Shown here: positions 35,631 through 44,238 of the stretch, in pieces
Layout: every line of letters begins with the position of its first letter
Numbering within the stretch: position 1 is the stretch's first letter
Assembly (NCBI RefSeq): GCF_021228235.1
Contig: NZ_JAJQRG010000002.1
Span: 248,001-312,000 of the forward strand
Direction of reading: 5' to 3'
Source of the DNA: Pseudophaeobacter flagellatus
GTDB lineage: Bacteria > Pseudomonadota > Alphaproteobacteria > Rhodobacterales > Rhodobacteraceae
Length of the DNA stretch: 64,000 nucleotides
Notes under the pieces: model-generated
The model's input: only the letters and a program-made list of their open reading frames with translations
Told to the model about the DNA's origin: nothing
Databases searched by the model: none
Position numbers and translations under genes: made by a program

Positions 35631-36686
35631 TTGCGCCCCTTTCGTTGTATTTTTCCTTTTATTCTCTTGTTGTGGGGAACTGCGCTGACAGCACAGGTGA
35701 TAGAGGTCAACACAGTGACCCGCCCCCCCTTTTCAATGATTGAAAAGGGAGAGGAGACCGGGTTTTCTATCGACTTGCTACATGCAATTGCTGACCGGCT
35801 GAACTGGCAGGTGGTGATCCATCGTCAGGGCACCTTTGCCGAGATGCTTGACGGGGTGGTCGGCGGAGAGGTGGATCTGGCGGCGGCAAATATTTCGATC
35901 ACAGCCTCCCGCGAGGCGGTGATGGATTTCAGTCAGCCGGTTTTTGAAAGTGGGCTGCAAATTCTGGTGCAGGCAGATGATGTGCGTACGCCCTCATTGA
36001 TGTACGCGCTTATGTCCTGGGATCTGGTGATCGCCATTGGCCTGGCGTTTTTCCTGCTGCTGGTGGGGGGCATGTTCATGTGGGCGCTGGAGCGCCGGGC
36101 CCAGCCCTATTTTGATCGACCGCTGAAAGAGGCCTGGTTTCCCTCATTCTGGTGGGCGCTGAACCTGGTGGTCAATGGCGGCTTTGAAGAGCGGGTGCCG
36201 CGCACGCCGATCGGACGGATGTTTGGGGTGCTTCTGGTGGTTTCCTCGCTGTTTGTCGTGTCAATCTTTGTGGCCAAGATCACGGCGGTGATGACGGTAG
36301 AGGCGATCAGCGGATCAATTACCTCGGTCAATGATCTCTATGGCAAACGGACAGGCACCATAGAGGGGTCTACCGCAGCGAACTTTTTGCAGCGTCGCGA
36401 CATTGATTATCAAGGGTACAGCAGCCTGGGCGCGCTGCTGGAGGCCTTTGAGGAGGGCGATATCCGAGTTGTGGTCTTTGATGCGCCGGTGCTGAATTAC
36501 TATGTCCAGCATGGTGGCAGTGCCTATGGGCGCACAATTGGCCAGGCCTTCCTGCGCGAATATTACGGCTTTGTTTTCCCGCAGGGGTCGGCACTGACAG
36601 AGCCGGTTAACCGGACGCTCCTGGCGATGCAGGAAGATGGCAGCTATGAGGCAATCTATCGAACCTGGTTCGGCCAGTTGGACTAG
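35631..36686 (+). CDS. GluR0-like ionotropic receptor / substrate-binding channel protein
   Basis: A 351-residue protein with a signal peptide (residues 1-21). A type-3 solute-binding domain is split (first half residues 22-120, second about 225-350), with a pore module between: helix ALMSWDLVIAIGLAFFLLLV, a re-entrant-like FWWALNLVVNGGFEER, then a second helix to about residue 225. This S1-M1-P-M2-S2 layout is that of prokaryotic glutamate receptors. The K+ filter TVGYGD is replaced, so ion conduction is uncertain. The start is TTG 35631, the first possible start after an in-frame stop, with a weak ribosome site. Confidence 0.82.
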   Translation: MRPFRCIFPFILLLWGTALTAQVIEVNTVTRPPFSMIEKGEETGFSIDLLHAIADRLNWQVVIHRQGTFAEMLDGVVGGEVDLAAANISITASREAVMDFSQPVFESGLQILVQADDVRTPSLMYALMSWDLVIAIGLAFFLLLVGGMFMWALERRAQPYFDRPLKEAWFPSFWWALNLVVNGGFEERVPRTPIGRMFGVLLVVSSLFVVSIFVAKITAVMTVEAISGSITSVNDLYGKRTGTIEGSTAANFLQRRDIDYQGYSSLGALLEAFEEGDIRVVVFDAPVLNYYVQHGGSAYGRTIGQAFLREYYGFVFPQGSALTEPVNRTLLAMQEDGSYEAIYRTWFGQLD

Positions 36687-36750
36687 GATCTGCTGAACCA
36701 GTGGCAGCCGCAACCCTGGGCGGTCCGGCGATCCGCATCATTCAAAATGA

Positions 36751-37098
36751 TTAGTGCAGCGTTGGTTCCTGGCCGTCAAAGAACGGTGTCATCTGGGCAA
36801 CGATCACAGAGTTTTCTTCCAGCGCCCGCTGCATAAGCGCGCGTTCTTCCTCGCCGATCTCATGGCCTTCTTCCTCACGCTCGGCCAGGGTGCCATAGCC
36901 AGTGACATCCAGCGGCGCGGTATCTGCCTGCTTCAGGATGGCGACGGTTTCGCGCACGGCTTCAGCCTCGTCCACGCCAGAGGCATAGATCATCAAGGCT
37001 GCCCCGGTGGCACCTTCGGGCAGGCCGTCGCCTTCTTTGCGTCCAATCTGAACCAAAAGCGTGTAGACCTGTTGGCGGGATATTTTCTTCTTTTCCAT
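36751..37098 (-). CDS. Conserved small protein, function unknown
   Basis: A 115-residue acidic cytoplasmic protein starting MEKKKISRQQVYTLLVQIGR, with no membrane segment or recognised catalytic motif. A 25-residue longer form from 37173 is possible, but ATG 37098 has a GCGAG site and a natural start. It is convergent with the receptor-like gene and divergent from hutD. I do not recognise the family. Confidence 0.72.
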   Translation of the reverse strand: MEKKKISRQQVYTLLVQIGRKEGDGLPEGATGAALMIYASGVDEAEAVRETVAILKQADTAPLDVTGYGTLAEREEEGHEIGEEERALMQRALEENSVIVAQMTPFFDGQEPTLH

Positions 37099-37299
37099 GC
37101 GCTCGCCATAGCCCTGCTGGTGGCGTGCGGTCAATCGAATTCCAACCTGTTGATCGTGCGTGGATCGTCTCAAACCGCGTGGTTGCTACGGCAAGACGGT
37201 ATCGCCTGAGATGAGCTGGGAAATGATCAGCAGTGGCTTGCCTGCGGTTTGAAAAAGCCGCAAAACCGGTCAGGCAAAGATCTGGCAGGGGATGACAAT

Positions 37300-37848
37300 A
37301 TGCGGTTTTCGGTGGCGGATATTCCGGTGCAGGCCTGGAAGAACGGGGGCGGCTCTACCCGAGAGCTGGTCTGCCATCGGGCCGGAGACACCGCGGGGGG
37401 GGCGATGCTCTGGCGGGTGAGCCTGGCAACCATCGAACAGGATGGCGTCTTTTCGCGCTTTCCCGGGATGGCGCGGATCCACTGCATTGTGGCAGGTGCC
37501 GGGTTGCGCCTGACTGGCGCGGATCTTCAGCTAGAGGCCAAGCCATTGCAACCGCTTCATTTTGATGGTGGGCTTGACCTGATGGCAGGGCTGAATGACG
37601 GGGGCTGCACCGCTTTCAACCTGATCTATGATCCCAGCCAAATCAGCGCCGAGATGCAGATCTTGCCGCAGGGCACTTATCCCCTGCCCGCTGATGCGGT
37701 GGTGCTTTTTGTATTGTCGGGGCAGGCCGATGGCATCTTCTTTCAGGGCCTCTCTGCTGGCGAGGGGTATCATGGCGCGCTTGGCCCCGAGGTAACGCTG
37801 TCTGAGGGCGGGCAGGCCGTGTTGCTGCGCCTGCGCGACATTCCCTAG
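37300..37848 (+). CDS. HutD/Ves family cupin protein
   Basis: A 182-residue bicupin of the HutD family, recognised by the start MRFSVADIPVQAWKNGGGST and the segment WRVSLATIEQDGVFSRFPGM. HutD proteins accompany histidine utilisation genes, but none are in this window, so the role here is open. ATG 37300 with GGGG upstream is preferred to TTG 37249. Confidence 0.85.
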   Translation: MRFSVADIPVQAWKNGGGSTRELVCHRAGDTAGGAMLWRVSLATIEQDGVFSRFPGMARIHCIVAGAGLRLTGADLQLEAKPLQPLHFDGGLDLMAGLNDGGCTAFNLIYDPSQISAEMQILPQGTYPLPADAVVLFVLSGQADGIFFQGLSAGEGYHGALGPEVTLSEGGQAVLLRLRDIP

Positions 37849-37917
37849 GCTTGGCCCCATTCATCCTGCGTCACTGGTTTGACGGATAGGTGGCCTGAAA
37901 AGAGCGGCTTTTGGAAA

Positions 37918-37952
37918 AATGCGCGCCGTTTCGGGCTGAAACGGCGCGCATT
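37918..37952 (-). terminator. Terminator of dapD
   Basis: Perfect 15-pair stem (AATGCGCGCCGTTTC and complement) with a five-base loop. Read on the minus strand it runs into TTTTTCC. It also separates the convergent hutD transcript. Confidence 0.87.
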
Positions 37953-38014
37953 CTGGATGGTGCAAGGCGTTTGACGCGGCAGGGGCTTGCCCCGCCTTGG
38001 GTCAATACCTGGGA

Positions 38015-38842
38015 TCAGTCGCGCAGCAGCTCGTTGATCCCGGTTTTGGAGCGCGTCTGCGCATCGACCCGTTTCACGATGACCGCGCAGTACAGGTTGA
38101 CGTTGTTTTTGGAGGGCATCGAGCCCGAAACAACCACGGAATAGGGCGGCACTTCACCATACATGACTTCGCCGGTTTCGCGGTCGATGATCTTGGTCGA
38201 TTTGCCGATATAGACGCCCATCCCCAGAACCGAGCCTTCGCGCACGATGCAGCCTTCAACCACTTCCGAACGCGCCCCGATAAAGCAGTTGTCTTCAATG
38301 ATGGTGGGACCGGCCTGCATGGGCTCCAGCACGCCGCCAATGCCAACGCCGCCCGACAGGTGCACGTTCTTGCCAATCTGTGCACAGGACCCAACGGTGG
38401 CCCAGGTATCGACCATGGTGCCTTCGTCAACATAGGCACCAAGGTTGACGAAGGAAGGCATCAGCACAACGCCGGGCGCGATATAGGCACTTTTGCGGAC
38501 GATGCAGTTTGGCACGGCGCGGAAACCGGCTGATTTCCAATCTGCCTCGCCCCAGCCCATAAATTTGCTGTCAACCTTATCCCACCAGCTGGACCCCTGC
38601 GGGCCGCCGGACTGCATTTCCATGTCCTTGATACGGAACCCTAGGAGAACAGCCTTTTTGGCCCATTGATTGACATGCCAGTCGCCACTGTCCTGTTTCT
38701 CGGCAACCCGCAGGGCACCGGAATCCAGCGCGTGCAGAGTGGCTTCGATGGCGTCGCGTTGTTCGCCTGTGGTGGCGGGGGTGATGCTATCACGAGCCTC
38801 CCAGGCGGCCTCGATCGCGGTTTCCAGCTGAGCGTTGGACAT
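38015..38842 (-). CDS. dapD: Tetrahydrodipicolinate N-succinyltransferase
   Basis: Uses succinyl-CoA to succinylate tetrahydrodipicolinate in the lysine/diaminopimelate pathway. The 275-residue product has the left-handed beta-helix hexapeptide repeats ([20 protein letters not shown], then [20 protein letters not shown]) from about residue 105 to 230. The length is standard. It is transcribed alone and ends at a strong terminator. Confidence 0.96.
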   Translation of the reverse strand: MSNAQLETAIEAAWEARDSITPATTGEQRDAIEATLHALDSGALRVAEKQDSGDWHVNQWAKKAVLLGFRIKDMEMQSGGPQGSSWWDKVDSKFMGWGEADWKSAGFRAVPNCIVRKSAYIAPGVVLMPSFVNLGAYVDEGTMVDTWATVGSCAQIGKNVHLSGGVGIGGVLEPMQAGPTIIEDNCFIGARSEVVEGCIVREGSVLGMGVYIGKSTKIIDRETGEVMYGEVPPYSVVVSGSMPSKNNVNLYCAVIVKRVDAQTRSKTGINELLRD

Positions 38843-38961
38843 AAGGGGGTACTCCGGCGTGATTGACGTGTAAAAAGGATTCGCAGCTTTCTAACGGCAA
38901 TTGGCGCGCAGGTCATGTCCGATTGCGCCGAAAGTGGGCGGCAAAGCGGTGGCTGCAGGCT

Positions 38962-39561
38962 TTAGCGCACCCGGCGCAGGTGGCGGCGCAGAATTTCACA
39001 GGCGGCGCTGGCGTCCTGATTGCCAATCGCGCGCAACAGTGCGGCATGGTCCTGATCAATCCGCGGCCGCCACTGATGTTGCCAATTGGCAAAGAGATGC
39101 CGCGCCGAGGCGATGTGCAGATCATCAATCGAGGCCAGAAGTCGCGGCATCTGGCAGGGTGCGAGCAGCACCCGGTGAAAAGCTCGGTTGTTGCGCTCCC
39201 AGCTAGCCATGTCTTCGGCCGCATCGCAGGCCTGGCGGGCGGCCTCGGCCTCGGCCATATCGGTTTTGGAAAACCGGGCAATCCCATGGGTCAGCGCCAG
39301 AACCTCAAGCGCCACGCGCATTTCGATCACTTCGCGGATTTCACTGGGGTTGAGGGCGCTGACACGGGTGCCGCGCCGGGGTTCGGATATGGCCAGCCCA
39401 TGCGCTTCCAGCCGCAGCAGGGCTTCGCGTACCGGCACATGGCTGGTGTCAAAGGCCCGCGCGATATGGTCTTGACGCAGCTTTTCCCCGGCGGGCAGAG
39501 CGCCGGTGACGATCTGCTCGCTTAGGGCGTGATAGATGCTATCTGCGATTGTTGCATTCAT
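38962..39561 (-). CDS. GntR family regulator with FCD domain
   Basis: A 199-residue transcription factor. The winged helix covers residues 5-70 (ALSEQIVTGALPAGEKLRQD, SHVPVREALLRLEAHGL) and the FCD domain follows, with metal-site residues in NNRAFHRVLLA and HAALLRAIG. It lies 38 bases downstream of the serine/threonine dehydratase on the same strand and probably regulates it, an inference from pairing. Confidence 0.87.
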   Translation of the reverse strand: MNATIADSIYHALSEQIVTGALPAGEKLRQDHIARAFDTSHVPVREALLRLEAHGLAISEPRRGTRVSALNPSEIREVIEMRVALEVLALTHGIARFSKTDMAEAEAARQACDAAEDMASWERNNRAFHRVLLAPCQMPRLLASIDDLHIASARHLFANWQHQWRPRIDQDHAALLRAIGNQDASAACEILRRHLRRVR

Positions 39562-39599
39562 GACTGGTCGATAAGGCGCGGCTGGGGCCGGTGCAAGGT

Positions 39600-40532
39600 T
39601 TAGCCCAGGGGATCGGGGGCGATATTGCCACCACAGAGCAACACGGCCACTTTTTCACCCGGCGCAGGCTGATAGGCGCCGCAGGTCAGCGCCGCAAGCG
39701 CGGTGGCGCCTGCCGGTTCAACTAACAGCCGACGTTCGCGCCACAGGGCGGATTGCGCGGCAGTGATTGCCTCGTCACTGACGATGAGCGAGGCCAGCCT
39801 GCCGGTCTGATGTTGCTGCTGTGCCAGATCAAAGCAGATCGCGCCGATCCGTCGCGCCCCCAGCGCATTGGCTGCCACGCCCGAGACCTCTACATCCACA
39901 GGTGCGCCCGCAGCGAGGGCCGCATGCAGCGCACAAGAGGTTGCGGGTTCGACCGCGACGATTTTTTTGGCCCCCTGAAACCAGGCTAGGGCACCGCCCA
40001 CCAGCCCGCCACCGCCCACGGCGATGATCACGGTATCGGCCGCAAGCCCCTGTGCCTGCCATTCGGCAAAGCAGCTGCCTTGGCCCGCCACGGTTGCCGG
40101 TGCGTCATAGGCATGGACCTGCATGGCACCGGTCTCGCGCTCATAGGCCTGGGCCAGCTCTAGCGCATTGGCATAGGCACCGGGCACCACCTGCAAATCG
40201 GCACCGCTGTTGCGGATCAGGGCGATCTTGGCGCTGCCGGCCATTTCGGGCACATAGATCCGCGCCTTATGGCCCAGCCGGTTTGCCGCATAGGCCACCG
40301 CCGCGCCGTGGTTGCCGCCTGATGCCGCCACCAGACCTGCCGCCGGGATGTCCTGGCTGAGCAGGGTGTTAAAGGCGCCGCGGGCCTTGAAGCTGCCGGT
40401 ATGCTGCATCTGTTCCAGCTTTATCTCGATCGGGATATCCAGGCCAAAGCCCTGGCACTGCAGTACCGGGGTTACCTGGGTGTGGCCCGTGATCCGTGCT
40501 GTTGCCGCCTTGATTTCAGTGGTCCAATCCAT
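39600..40532 (-). CDS. Threonine/serine dehydratase (PLP)
   Basis: Fold-type II PLP enzyme of 310 residues. The PLP lysine is K49 in TGSFKARGAF; the phosphate-binding SGGNHGAAVAYAA and the Gly-rich VGGGGLVGGALAWF follow. It lacks the C-terminal ACT regulatory domain of biosynthetic IlvA, so it is a short catabolic-type threonine/serine (or hydroxyaspartate-type) dehydratase. It heads a two-gene unit with the GntR regulator. Confidence 0.88.
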   Translation of the reverse strand: MDWTTEIKAATARITGHTQVTPVLQCQGFGLDIPIEIKLEQMQHTGSFKARGAFNTLLSQDIPAAGLVAASGGNHGAAVAYAANRLGHKARIYVPEMAGSAKIALIRNSGADLQVVPGAYANALELAQAYERETGAMQVHAYDAPATVAGQGSCFAEWQAQGLAADTVIIAVGGGGLVGGALAWFQGAKKIVAVEPATSCALHAALAAGAPVDVEVSGVAANALGARRIGAICFDLAQQQHQTGRLASLIVSDEAITAAQSALWRERRLLVEPAGATALAALTCGAYQPAPGEKVAVLLCGGNIAPDPLG

Positions 40533-40677
40533 ATGCGCGTTCTCCCGTTTTGCAGCGCGCTGACCTTAGCGATTGGTGAGGGCGGTACAAGGCCTGCTGA
40601 TGTTCCTGCTGGCACCTCTGGCCCAATGGGGGATAAGCTGGAACTATAATTGTTCAAACAGGATTGCCCGAGACGCT

Positions 40678-41526
40678 ATGAATGATGATCGCCACAGCCG
40701 CTTTACCGATGCAAATGCCGACAAGAGCCGTGCCGAACACGTGCCACAGACGCCGCAATCTGCTTCGCCTGCCTATCGGCTGGCCTTTGCAGATGGGGAT
40801 TTCCTGTGCCGTGAAGAACTGCGCCCGGTCCGGTTGCAGTTGGAGCTGCTAAAGCCGCAGCTGATGCTGGACGAACAGGGCATCGAGACCACAATCGTGA
40901 TGTTTGGCGGCGCGCGGATCCCCAGTCCGGCGAATAAAGACAGTGCCCGCACTCAGACGCTGGCCGATCTGTCGCATTTCTATGATGAGGCGCGCGAATT
41001 TGCCCGCATAATGACCGAAACCTCGCTGCAAAGCGGCGGCCGCAAGAACGTGATTGCCACGGGCGGGGGGCCGGGGGTGATGGAGGCCGGCAATCGTGGT
41101 GCCATTGATGCGGGGGGGGTGTCCATCGGACTATCCATCGTGTTGCCACATGAACAGGCGCCCAATGGGTATGTCACCCCCGAGCTGAGCTTCAACTTTC
41201 ACTATTTTGCCATTCGCAAGATGCATTTTCTGATGCGGGCGGCGGCCATTACGGTGTTCCCTGGTGGCTTTGGCACCCTGGATGAACTGTTCGAGAGCCT
41301 TACCCTGATCCAGACTGGCCGGATGGAGCGGGTGCCCTTTATCCTGTTTGGACGCGCGTTCTGGGAAAAGATCATCAACTGGGAGGCGCTGGCTGATGCC
41401 GGAACCATTTCCGAACAGGATCTGCAGCTGTTCAAATTTGTCGAGACCGCCGAAGAAGCGGCGGAGATCATCCATAATTGGTCGCCAGAGCCGGCCCGCG
41501 ATAGCCTGCCTGGCCGCGAACGCTGA
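40678..41526 (+). CDS. LOG family protein (putative cytokinin riboside 5'-monophosphate phosphoribohydrolase)
   Basis: Rossmann-like nucleotide hydrolase family, 282 residues. The signature motifs GGGPGVMEAGNRGA and PGGFGTLDELFES are intact near residues 125 and 195. Bacterial members hydrolyse nucleoside 5'-monophosphates such as AMP or related compounds. The N-terminal extension of about 60 polar residues is longer than in minimal LOG proteins. ATG 40678 is preferred; a frame from 40573 would begin inside the upstream promoter. Confidence 0.88.
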   Translation: MNDDRHSRFTDANADKSRAEHVPQTPQSASPAYRLAFADGDFLCREELRPVRLQLELLKPQLMLDEQGIETTIVMFGGARIPSPANKDSARTQTLADLSHFYDEAREFARIMTETSLQSGGRKNVIATGGGPGVMEAGNRGAIDAGGVSIGLSIVLPHEQAPNGYVTPELSFNFHYFAIRKMHFLMRAAAITVFPGGFGTLDELFESLTLIQTGRMERVPFILFGRAFWEKIINWEALADAGTISEQDLQLFKFVETAEEAAEIIHNWSPEPARDSLPGRER

Positions 41527-41605
41527 TTGCGCGCGCCTGATCCTGTAGAGCTGCGAGTGTCTGTGTCAGAGGCCCCAATTGGGGGCCAGACAGTTTTGCG
41601 CGGGT

Positions 41606-41827
41606 TCAGGCGATGTCGGCGGGCAGCACACCAATTTCGGTACCTTTGGGCAGGCGGGTCAGGATCTGGTCGCCTGCCACACGTTTGATGGCATAGCCAT
41701 AGCCGCGCAGGCGGAACCGCCATTCACGCGGGCTCAGCGCTTTTTCACGTTCTTTGCGGATCAGGTTCAGCACAAAAGGGTCCAGGGTGCTGTTGGTCAA
41801 CTGCGGGTTTGGTGTTTCCGGTGTCAT
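41606..41827 (-). CDS. Small conserved protein, function unknown
   Basis: A 73-residue basic protein (SPREWRFRLRGYGYAIKRVA) with no signal peptide or membrane segment. An upstream GAGGAC ribosome site (minus strand) supports translation, and codon use resembles its neighbours. I do not recognise a family. It stands alone between LOG and rlmN, with hairpins upstream. Confidence 0.6.
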   Translation of the reverse strand: MTPETPNPQLTNSTLDPFVLNLIRKEREKALSPREWRFRLRGYGYAIKRVAGDQILTRLPKGTEIGVLPADIA

Positions 41828-41953
41828 GCTCAGTCCTCATAGAATCTTTATTGTTCTCAATATCGAAACTGTTGGCCTGATGTGGCTGGAATATATCCGG
41901 TTTGAGGAAAGATTGTGGCAGGCAGATCCTGTCGTCCATAGGCCACAACGCAA

Positions 41954-41984
41954 AATGCCCCGGATCATCTGATCCTGGGGCATT
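41954..41984 (-). terminator. Terminator downstream of rlmN
   Basis: AATGCCCC and GGATCA blocks pair with TGATCC and GGGGCATT (one bulged base), and on the minus strand the stem runs into TTTTG. It lies about 146 bases past the rlmN stop. Confidence 0.75.
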
Positions 41985-42009
41985 ATTATATTCCGCAGTG
42001 GTTCTATAG

Positions 42010-42050
42010 CCTTCTGCCATAAACCTGACTTACGGGGTTGTGGCAGAAGG
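42010..42050. other. Perfect 10-base inverted repeat (hairpin)
   Basis: CCTTCTGCCA (42010-42019) and TGGCAGAAGG (42041-42050) enclose a 21-base loop that itself holds AACC..GGTT. No T run follows on either strand, so it is not a standard terminator. Confidence 0.6.
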
Positions 42051-42129
42051 CCCCTAGCATTGAGTGGTCATGCCGCGCCCTACCTTTTCCCTGCTTCAGG
42101 TTAAAGGTGGGGCGCTTTAGGTCAGAGGG

Positions 42130-43317
42130 TCAGGATTTCACCCCGGCCTCTGCCTCGATCTGCTTGCGGCTTTTGCGGGCGCGTTCTGTGGCCGATTTCA
42201 ACTGGCCGCAGGCCGCCATAATGTCTTCGCCACGCGGTTTGCGGATTGGTGAGGCATAGCCGGCATCATGGATGATATCGGCAAAGGCGTGGATGCGATT
42301 GCCCGAGGAGCGTTTGTAGGGGGCGCCGGGCCATTCGTTAAAGGGGATCAGGTTGATCTTGGCCGGAATGCCTTCGATCAGTTTGACCAGACGATGGGCA
42401 TCTTCCTTGCTGTCGTTCACATGATCCAGCATCACATATTCAAAGGTGATGCGTTCAGAGTTGGCCAGCCGCGGATAGGCGCGCAGGGATTCCAGCAGGG
42501 CCTCGATGTTCCAGCGTTTGTTGATCGGCACCAGTTTGTCGCGCACCTCATCGGTGGTGGCATGAAAGGAGACCGCCAGCAGGCAGCCGATTTCTTCGGC
42601 AGTGCGGGCGATTTCCGGCACCACGCCGGATGTCGACAGGGTGATGCGGCGACGGCTGAGTTGGATACCTTCGGGATCCATGGCGATTTTCATCGCGTCG
42701 CGCACGTTTTCGAAATTATACAAGGGCTCGCCCATGCCCATTAGCACGATATTGGACAAAAGCCGGGCGTCATCGGTATTGCGGGTGCCGGGCACTGGCC
42801 ATTCATCCAGATCGTCGCGCGCCATCATCACCTGGCCGATGATTTCAGCTGCGGTCAGGTTGCGGACTAGCTTCTGGGTGCCGGTATGGCAGAATGAGCA
42901 GGTCAGGGTGCAGCCGACCTGGCTGGAAATGCACAGCGTTCCGCGGCTGTCTTCCGGGATATAGACCACCTCGACCTCGTGACCGCCGGCGATGCGCACC
43001 AGATATTTGCGGGTGCCGTCCTCTGAAACCTGTTTGCTGACCACCTCGGGGATGGCGATCTCAAAATGCTGTTCCAGATCGGCGCGCAAGGATTTCGACA
43101 GGTTTGTCATCTCGGCAAAGTCGCGTTTGCCCCATTGGTAAATCCACTGCCAGATCTGGCCGACGCGCATTTTCGCCTGCTTTTCCGGGGTGCCGATGTC
43201 GATCAGTGCCTGGCGCATCTGGTCACGGGTCATGCCCACCAGATTGGCCTTGCCGCCCTCGGGCAGCTTGCGGGGCAGGGTCAGAACGTCTTGGGTGATC
43301 GGCGCGTTGGCAGTCAT
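42130..43317 (-). CDS. rlmN: Dual-specificity RNA methyltransferase RlmN
   Basis: Radical SAM enzyme that makes m2A2503 in 23S rRNA and m2A37 in some tRNAs. The 395-residue product has the cluster motif [11 protein letters not shown] (CxxxCxxC) near residue 145. Other family blocks are [17 protein letters not shown] and [13 protein letters not shown], and the catalytic C-terminal Cys lies near residue 380 (DIMAACGQL). The length is typical. Confidence 0.95.
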   Translation of the reverse strand: MTANAPITQDVLTLPRKLPEGGKANLVGMTRDQMRQALIDIGTPEKQAKMRVGQIWQWIYQWGKRDFAEMTNLSKSLRADLEQHFEIAIPEVVSKQVSEDGTRKYLVRIAGGHEVEVVYIPEDSRGTLCISSQVGCTLTCSFCHTGTQKLVRNLTAAEIIGQVMMARDDLDEWPVPGTRNTDDARLLSNIVLMGMGEPLYNFENVRDAMKIAMDPEGIQLSRRRITLSTSGVVPEIARTAEEIGCLLAVSFHATTDEVRDKLVPINKRWNIEALLESLRAYPRLANSERITFEYVMLDHVNDSKEDAHRLVKLIEGIPAKINLIPFNEWPGAPYKRSSGNRIHAFADIIHDAGYASPIRKPRGEDIMAACGQLKSATERARKSRKQIEAEAGVKS

Positions 43318-43469
43318 GGCAGCTCGACTCTAGGTTTGGAGGGTGAATGCGGGTCTATATAGGAGATCGGCAAAAGATCAAAAGATTCCTTCGCAGACCG
43401 GCTATGCAGAGGTCCGTTTGGTATTGGCCCGTTTGTACGGATCACTCTGGTAGGGCAGGGTGCAAATGC

Positions 43470-43492
43470 AAAACCCCGGCCAGGGGCCGGGG
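43470..43492 (-). terminator. Terminator of the IalB-like gene
   Basis: CCCCGGCC / GGCCGGGG perfect stem with a three-base loop. On the minus strand it is followed by TTTTGC, about 40 bases beyond the stop. Confidence 0.75.
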
Positions 43493-43533
43493 CGCAAGGC
43501 AGCTCTGCTGTCCAATACCTCTGGTGAAGCCGA

Positions 43534-44067
43534 TCAGCTGCCGCAGCGCTTTTCTGCATCCTCGACCGCAGCAGTAAAGCCCAGCAGGGAAAAGGCGTCT
43601 TTGGTCTGGGTGCCACGCGCAGAACGCGCAGTCAGCACCGCGCCGGCGCCGCGTTTCATCGCGGTGATGATCTTTGCATCATCCGCTGCGGTGGCAGGCC
43701 AGGCCCATTCGCCTTCGGTAAAGAGTTCAAATTCGCTGTCGCCGATGGTCATATTGACGGTCGATCCGGGGGCAAAGGGGTAGCCGCCGGTAAAGGTCAC
43801 TTGACCCTTGCCGCCATTGTCGGGCCGGTAGAACACAAACAGCTGGATTGCGCTGCGGCGCACGGCAACAACGCGGCCATCGCGGGTGTTGACGCTTTCC
43901 TTGGGGGCTGAAACGCCCCAGCATTCTTTTGGGCTGTCGCCCTGAAAGACGCTCCAGTCCACATTGGCGCCGACGCGATTGTCGGTTGTGGTCTGCTGCG
44001 CGGTTGCAGATGTGGCCATAGCGGCCAGACACAGGCCCGCGACTATACGGGCGAGTTTCGATGCCAT
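43534..44067 (-). CDS. Invasion-associated locus B (IalB) family protein
   Basis: A 177-residue exported protein with a signal peptide cleaved probably after ATA (about residue 23), then the IalB domain. It contains PKECWGVSAPKESVNTRDGR and a closing Cys (EDAEKRCGS) that likely pairs with the early Cys. The family is widespread in non-pathogenic Rhodobacteraceae, so the name does not imply invasion. ATG 44067 is chosen over 44082. Confidence 0.87.
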   Translation of the reverse strand: MASKLARIVAGLCLAAMATSATAQQTTTDNRVGANVDWSVFQGDSPKECWGVSAPKESVNTRDGRVVAVRRSAIQLFVFYRPDNGGKGQVTFTGGYPFAPGSTVNMTIGDSEFELFTEGEWAWPATAADDAKIITAMKRGAGAVLTARSARGTQTKDAFSLLGFTAAVEDAEKRCGS

Positions 44068-44238
44068 TTGTCCCGACTCCAAGACTGTCTCTACCTCAGT
44101 TCCAATGAGAGCAAGCGGCGTTTAAACCGCCGTCTGTACCAGATGCTCTCGCTTGCCATACACAAGCACACTAACGTAACAAGCGCTACGGGCGAAAGTG
44201 CGTTTGGCAGGAATTCGCCAAGAAAAGAGGCTGAAACA

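Larger units (their letters stand above)
41828..42129. other. Intergenic region with two strong hairpins
   Basis: About 300 bases between rlmN and the 73-residue gene, both on the minus strand. It contains a terminator at 41954-41984 and a separate hairpin at 42010-42050. No coding frame is convincing. It could hold a small RNA between the hairpin and the terminator, which is speculative. Confidence 0.5.

Noticed and set aside
43534-44067. IalB-like gene as an invasion or virulence factor
   Set aside because: The family is common in free-living Rhodobacteraceae, and nothing nearby suggests host interaction.
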